DNA of 18,492 nt, taken from Bacteroidota bacterium. GTDB lineage: Bacteria > Bacteroidota > Bacteroidia > Flavobacteriales_F > PHOS-HE28. This document shows, one piece after another, positions 14,292 through 18,492 of the stretch (position 1 is its first letter; each line of letters begins with the position of its first letter). The stretch covers positions 1 through 18,492 of the forward strand of contig CAUJFM010000124.1 in NCBI GenBank assembly GCA_963169595.1, read 5' to 3'. The notes under the pieces are model-generated. The model was not told the DNA's origin. It worked only from the letters and a program-made list of their open reading frames with translations, and ran no database searches. The position numbers and the translations under genes were made by a program.

Positions 14292-15941
14292 CTACCTCCG
14301 CCCTCCGGGCACTCCCCCGCCTTGCGGCTTCTGGGGCGTAGCGGGCGGTGGCGCCTTTTTCACCTGCCCGTTCTCGTACTCCACGCTCTTCGTCACCTTG
14401 CCGTTGCGGTCGTAGAAGTTCATGGTGCCATGCAGGCGGCCTTCCTTGTAGGTCATCTCCTGCACCACGCGGCCACGCTGGTCGTACACCTTGCAGGGGC
14501 CATCCGGGTCGCCGTTCTGGAAGGACTGCTCGCGCATCTTCACCCCGGCATCATCGTAATAGGTCCAGGCGCCGGTGGGCATGCCGTTGCTGAACAGCCC
14601 TTCGCTGATCACAGTGCCCCCTACGCCGTAGGTGATCCAACGTCCGCTCTTCTTGCCCGCCGCGTAGAACCCTTCCTCCCGCACCCGTCCGCCGATGGGC
14701 TTCTCGGGTACCGGCTCGAAGTAGAACTTCCACGCGCCGTCCTTGAGGTCATCCTTGTAGTAGCCTTCGAAATCAGGTTGGCCATCGGGGAAGAAACCGC
14801 GCCACAGGCCGTCCATGCGCCCCTGCTTGAACCGGCCGATGGCCTTGACCTTTCCGTTCTCGAACCAGCTGTGCCATTCGCCTTCCTCCTTCCAGTTCAC
14901 GTAGGGTCCCTCCTGCAGCTTCTGGCCGCTCTCGTACCACGTGGTCCACGTGCCTGACCGCACGCCCTGGGTGTAGCTGCCCTTGCGCCAGAACTGCCCG
15001 CCCTCGTAGAAGTAGACCCACTCCCCTTCCTCCTTGTCGGCCGCAAAGGCGCCGGTGCTGCTGAGCTGTCCGTTGGGGTACCAGAACTTCCACACGCCTT
15101 CGCGCAGGCCGCCCCGGAAGGGACCTTCCATGTCCTTCTTGCCAGAAGTGAGGTACCAGGTCCACACGCTGTCCTTGAGGCCCTCGCGGAAGGCGCCGTT
15201 CACGTTCACCTGGCCGGAGCGGAACCACAATGTGTAGGCCCCGTTCAGCTTCCCGGCGCGGTGCGTCTCGGTCTTCTCCAGCTTGCCGTTGGAGAACCAG
15301 TAGCTCCACGCACCGCTCTTGAGCCCGCCTTGGTAAGCGCCCCGGGCCTTCTCGTTGCCGGCGGGGTAGTGCTCCACGTAGGGTCCGTTGCGCACGCCCT
15401 TGGCGTAGGTGCTCTCTTCCTGGAGGCTGCCGCTGGCGTAGTAGGTGCGCACCACACCGTCGCCGTTGGTGAGGGTGCGGGTGCCGGTGCTGTCCCAGGC
15501 ATCGGTGACGAGCACCAGGGTGTCCTGCCACACCTCGCGCAGCATGGGTACGCTGTCGCGGTAGTAGTAGGTCCACGGACCGGTCTTGCGGCCCAGGGTG
15601 TAGGCGCCCTGTTCCATGATGTCGCCATCGCGGTAGCGGGTCACCCGCAGGCTGTCCTCCTTGCCGCGCTTGAACCAGCCATCGTGCTGCACGCCACCAC
15701 CGGGGTAGAAGATGCGCACATGGCCATCGCGTTCGCCCGACTTGAACTCGGCCTGTTCGATGAGGCGGCCTTCGCGGTCGTAGAACTTCCATTCGCCCCA
15801 CTCGCGGCCGTTGACCATGAGGCCCTCGCTTCGCTTGATGGTCTTCTTCGCATCCCAGTGGTCCACGAAGGGCTCCACGCTTTGGGCGGAGACCTGCAGG
15901 AGGAAGGGCGCGAGGAGGGCGATGACGAACAGGCGGAGCAT
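14292..15941 (-). CDS. Secreted protein with about nineteen MORN-like repeats
   Basis: 549 residues from the ATG at 15941, chosen because it begins a signal peptide (MLRLFVIALLAPFLLQVSAQ); the frame is open to 16262, but that extension overlaps the divergent cytochrome gene and has no signal. Nearly the whole mature protein is about nineteen units of roughly 23 residues of the form GxxxGxWxxYxxNGxLxxxGxY, for example GLREGVWKFWYPNG and GVRSGTWTTWYESG. These are the MORN variant found in YwqK-type proteins, where the label antitoxin rests on one Bacillus case and should not be transferred here. The C-terminus is a Pro/Gly/Lys-rich tail (KKAPPPATPQKPQGGGVPG). There is no catalytic domain or T9SS tail. 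The role is unknown; a periplasmic or surface beta-sheet scaffold is the likely shape. It is divergent from the pentahaem cytochrome gene. Confidence 0.85.
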   Translation of the reverse strand: MLRLFVIALLAPFLLQVSAQSVEPFVDHWDAKKTIKRSEGLMVNGREWGEWKFYDREGRLIEQAEFKSGERDGHVRIFYPGGGVQHDGWFKRGKEDSLRVTRYRDGDIMEQGAYTLGRKTGPWTYYYRDSVPMLREVWQDTLVLVTDAWDSTGTRTLTNGDGVVRTYYASGSLQEESTYAKGVRNGPYVEHYPAGNEKARGAYQGGLKSGAWSYWFSNGKLEKTETHRAGKLNGAYTLWFRSGQVNVNGAFREGLKDSVWTWYLTSGKKDMEGPFRGGLREGVWKFWYPNGQLSSTGAFAADKEEGEWVYFYEGGQFWRKGSYTQGVRSGTWTTWYESGQKLQEGPYVNWKEEGEWHSWFENGKVKAIGRFKQGRMDGLWRGFFPDGQPDFEGYYKDDLKDGAWKFYFEPVPEKPIGGRVREEGFYAAGKKSGRWITYGVGGTVISEGLFSNGMPTGAWTYYDDAGVKMREQSFQNGDPDGPCKVYDQRGRVVQEMTYKEGRLHGTMNFYDRNGKVTKSVEYENGQVKKAPPPATPQKPQGGGVPGGRR

Positions 15942-16110
15942 GCGACGAAGGTAGCGGGGCGCGGCGGGCGGATGCGACGGCGGCGCACCACCGATGAACA
16001 ACGCGCTGGTGATGTGCGTCTGTATGTGCGGCTCAGGAACGCCGGAATGGTGCGCGATCGGCATGCACCGGCGATCATTGGCCACGTACCTTTCGCCGAA
16101 CCCGCTCGTG

Positions 16111-18057
16111 ATGCGCCGCTGGCTGTTGCTCTCCTCGCTGGTGATGGTGGTGGTGCTCTTCGCCGCCTGGAACGAGGCCGTGCGTCCGGTGAAGGGTCCG
16201 CATAGCAGCCTGGAGCTGAAGCTGCTGCGGAGCACGGACAGCCTCACGGTGGTGATCGGCACCTACTTTACGTCGGCCGGGCGGTGTGCAGGCTGCCATG
16301 GGCGTGACCTGCAGGGCATCGCCAGCGTGGACGCACAGGGCCGCGATGTGAACGTGGTGAACGATTGGCGCAGCACCATGATGGCGAACAGCGCGCGCGA
16401 TCCCTTCTTCCGCGCCAAGATGGAGCACGAGGTGCTGGTGAACCCGGCACACCAGGGACCGATCGAGAACAAGTGCCTGAGCTGCCACGCCCCGCTGGGC
16501 ATGCACGAGGAGCGCCTGCTGGGCCACGCGCCCTTCACCGCCGCGATGCTCGACACCAGCAAGCTGGGCCTCGATGGCGTGAGCTGCCTGAGCTGCCACA
16601 TGCAGCGCGAGGCCACGGCGGGCACCTACTTCAGCGGCGAACTGGAGTTCGATTCGGCGCGTGTGTACGGCCCCTACAGCGACGACCAGATCAACCCGGC
16701 GATCATGCAGTTCTTCGTGCGGTTCACCCCGGGCTTCGGCTCGCACATCGTGAACAGCAAGGTGTGCGCGGGCTGCCACACGCTGGTCACCGAAACGGTG
16801 GACCTGGAGGGGAACCTCACCGGGGACACGTTCATTGAGCAGGCCACCTACCACGAATGGCTGAACAGTGTGTACAGCGCGAACGGCACGCAGTGCAACA
16901 CCTGCCACATGCCGCGCATCACCGATCCCATCCTGCTGGCGGCCGAATACCCCTTCCTGAACGGACAAACGCCCTTCGGCCTGCACCACCTGGTGGGCGG
17001 CAACGTGCACATGCTGGAACTGCTGAAGGCGAACAAGGAGGCGCTGGACATCCCCGCCACCGGGACGCAGTTCGACAGCACCATCGCTCGTACGCGCCGC
17101 CTGTTGCAGCACCACACGCTGACGGTGGATGTGGACCTGGTGGAACACACCAGTGACACCGTGCACTATGCCGTGCGGCTGGAGAACCTGGCCGGGCACC
17201 GCTTCCCCAGCGGCTATCCCTCGCGCCGGGCCTTCATCGAGTTCGTGGTGCTGGACGACCAGAACGACACCCTCTTCAAGAGCGGTCTGCTGAACAGTGC
17301 GCTGGAAGTGGAGGGGCATGATGTCGGATACGAACCGCACCACCAGGTGATCACCTCGCCCGACCAGGTGCAGATCTACGAGCTGGTGATGGGCGACGTG
17401 AACGGCGATGTGACCACGGTGCTGGAGCGCGCCAAGGACCCGATCAAGGACAACCGCCTGGCACCGGTGGGCTTCACCACCACCCACCCGAGCTACGACA
17501 CCACGCGCATCGCCGGGGTGACGGACGACCCCGACTTCAACCGCAACACCCTGGGCGAGGAAGGCAGCGGCACGGACATCGTGCACTACCGCATTCCGGT
17601 GGGCACGGCGGTGGGTGGTCTTCGCGCGCGCGCACGCGTGTTCTATCAACCTGTACCCCCGGGCTGGAACCAGGAGATGTTCGCCATGAACGGTCCGGCC
17701 ATCGACACCTTCCGCGACATGCTGGCCGCTAGCGACGGCACCCCCACCCTGGTCGCGGCCGACTCGCTGGCGATCGGACCCACGGGACTGCCCGCGCGTG
17801 ATGCGGACCGGTTGGTGGTGTTCCCCAGCCCCACGGCCGATGGTCGCGTGACGATCGATGTGCCCGACGGCGGCACCCTGGAGCTGATCGGTGTGCGCAA
17901 TGCACAAGGACAGCTGGTGCCCGTCCGCTCCGAGCGACGCACACGTGGCCTGCGGCTGGAACTGCCCGTGGCCGATGGCACCTACTTCGTGCTGCTCCGG
18001 CTGGATGGACGTCCGGTGATCACGCGCGTGGTGCGCCAAGGCAGTGCGGCCCGATGA
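16111..18057 (+). CDS. Pentahaem cytochrome c with C-terminal T9SS-like sorting domain
   Basis: 648 residues. The ATG at 16111 starts a basic-hydrophobic export signal (MRRWLLLSSLVMVVVLFAAW); the frame is open to 15994 but without a signal. A near-match to the -7 box, TACCTTTC, lies at 16087-16094. Five haem c sites are visible: CAGCH (59-63), CLSCH (122-126), CLSCH (159-163), CAGCH (219-223) and CNTCH (262-266), with further histidines that could be distal ligands (H112, H132, H163, H292, H293). This resembles the loose multihaem cytochrome c554-type group. Residues about 330-540 have no haem site and look like beta-rich domains. Residues about 568-648 (VVFPSPTADGRVTIDV, then ADGTYFVLLRLDGRPVITR) read as a T9SS type A sorting domain. 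The protein should be haem-loaded in the periplasm and then carried to the surface. Its redox partner is unknown. The stop overlaps the next start by ATGA. Confidence 0.85.
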   Translation: MRRWLLLSSLVMVVVLFAAWNEAVRPVKGPHSSLELKLLRSTDSLTVVIGTYFTSAGRCAGCHGRDLQGIASVDAQGRDVNVVNDWRSTMMANSARDPFFRAKMEHEVLVNPAHQGPIENKCLSCHAPLGMHEERLLGHAPFTAAMLDTSKLGLDGVSCLSCHMQREATAGTYFSGELEFDSARVYGPYSDDQINPAIMQFFVRFTPGFGSHIVNSKVCAGCHTLVTETVDLEGNLTGDTFIEQATYHEWLNSVYSANGTQCNTCHMPRITDPILLAAEYPFLNGQTPFGLHHLVGGNVHMLELLKANKEALDIPATGTQFDSTIARTRRLLQHHTLTVDVDLVEHTSDTVHYAVRLENLAGHRFPSGYPSRRAFIEFVVLDDQNDTLFKSGLLNSALEVEGHDVGYEPHHQVITSPDQVQIYELVMGDVNGDVTTVLERAKDPIKDNRLAPVGFTTTHPSYDTTRIAGVTDDPDFNRNTLGEEGSGTDIVHYRIPVGTAVGGLRARARVFYQPVPPGWNQEMFAMNGPAIDTFRDMLAASDGTPTLVAADSLAIGPTGLPARDADRLVVFPSPTADGRVTIDVPDGGTLELIGVRNAQGQLVPVRSERRTRGLRLELPVADGTYFVLLRLDGRPVITRVVRQGSAAR

Positions 18058-18492
18058 CGCTGACCCTGTCGGAGATCCGCATCCATCCGATCAAGTCGAT
18101 CGGCGGCTTCACGGTGAACGAAGCGCCCCTCACCGACCGCGGTCTGTTGCATGACCGCCGCTGGATGCTGGTGGATGGTGAAGGCACCTTCGTGAGCCAG
18201 CGTGAAGTCCCGGCCATGGCCTGCCTGCACACCGCACCGCATGAGGATGGTTTCCGCGTGACGGATGTGCGCGATGGTGCCACGCTCGATCTCCCTTGGA
18301 CATGGCGTGATGAACGCACGCTGATGACGAGCGTGTGGAGCGACCGCGTGCGGACCATTCCTGCGCATGAAGAACACAGCCGCTGGTTCAGTGCACGCCT
18401 TGCACGACCGCTCACGCTCGTGCACCTGCCCGATGCCACGAAGCGCCGCACCGATGGACGGTATGCGCAGGGCCTCACCTCGCTGAGCGATG
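18054..18492 (+). CDS. MOSC N-terminal beta-barrel domain protein (3' end beyond window)
   Basis: 146 residues visible; the C-terminus lies off the right edge. It begins at the ATG overlapping the stop of the cytochrome gene (ATGA), which suggests translational coupling. The opening LSEIRIHPIKSIGGFTVNEA, followed by TDRGLLHDRRWMLVDGEG and FVSQREVPAMACL, is typical of the MOSC_N domain of YcbX/mARC-like proteins. Those bind molybdenum cofactor through a cysteine in the downstream MOSC domain and reduce N-hydroxylated compounds. That cysteine, and any C-terminal ferredoxin domain, are outside the window, so activity cannot be judged. No signal peptide is present, so it should be cytoplasmic, unlike the cytochrome encoded just upstream. 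Confidence 0.88.
   Translation, partial: MTLTLSEIRIHPIKSIGGFTVNEAPLTDRGLLHDRRWMLVDGEGTFVSQREVPAMACLHTAPHEDGFRVTDVRDGATLDLPWTWRDERTLMTSVWSDRVRTIPAHEEHSRWFSARLARPLTLVHLPDATKRRTDGRYAQGLTSLSD

Noticed and set aside
14292..15941. Antitoxin of a toxin-antitoxin pair, as YwqK-family labels would suggest
   Set aside because: No toxin-like gene is adjacent and the protein has an export signal; the label does not transfer from the repeat alone.
15946..15953. TACCTTCG on the minus strand as the promoter of the MORN-repeat gene
   Set aside because: One mismatch to TAnnTTTG, and it ends only 5 bases before the ATG, which would place the transcript start at or after the start codon.
16075..18039. Minus-strand open frame of 654 codons opposite the pentahaem cytochrome
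   Set aside because: Antisense shadow rich in His/Arg/Val; the plus strand has five haem motifs, an export signal and a tail.

Overview
The window looks like a chromosome segment from a GC-rich member of the Bacteroidota, probably a Flavobacteriales-type lineage. Four things point there: an actA-actB pair of alternative complex III, with ActB preceded by an unusual internal Tat signal; at least three secreted proteins ending in type IX secretion (T9SS) type A sorting domains; promoter elements matching the Bacteroidota -7 consensus TAnnTTTG; and no Shine-Dalgarno sequences ahead of the genes. No tRNA, rRNA, CRISPR array, transposase or prophage gene was seen.

Region 1 (1-5074) holds the respiratory genes. 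On the minus strand, actA (six haem-binding motifs) is followed after 20 bases by actB, which runs off the left edge. They should form the periplasmic electron-transfer part of a quinol-oxidising complex. A small secreted SPOR-domain gene diverges from actA. The shared intergenic region holds two opposed TAnnTTTG boxes and a 21-base dyad that looks like an operator.

Region 2 (5134-9851) is the translation/transcription operon rimP-nusA-infB on the minus strand. It has a -7 promoter box and a terminator-like hairpin in the rimP leader. At the 3' end a perfect 26-base palindrome separates infB from the convergent SPOR gene.

Region 3 (about 9.9-14.3 kb) is accessory and visibly less GC-rich. 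It holds a secreted seven-repeat protein with a T9SS tail, an unrecognised cysteine-rich T9SS cargo protein, a stand-alone LytTR DNA-binding protein, and a 367-base gene-free stretch with an array of eight 8-base tandem repeats.

Region 4 (14292-18492) has a secreted protein of about nineteen MORN-like repeats on the minus strand. Divergent from it is a pentahaem cytochrome c with a C-terminal T9SS-type tail, overlapping by four bases a MOSC N-terminal domain protein cut by the right edge.

Most of the window is conserved housekeeping and respiration. The least ordinary items are the cytochrome apparently addressed to the cell surface through T9SS and coupled to a molybdenum-cofactor-type gene, the putative attenuator ahead of rimP, and the dyad ahead of actA. 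I do not see a clear undescribed multi-gene defence or biosynthetic system.
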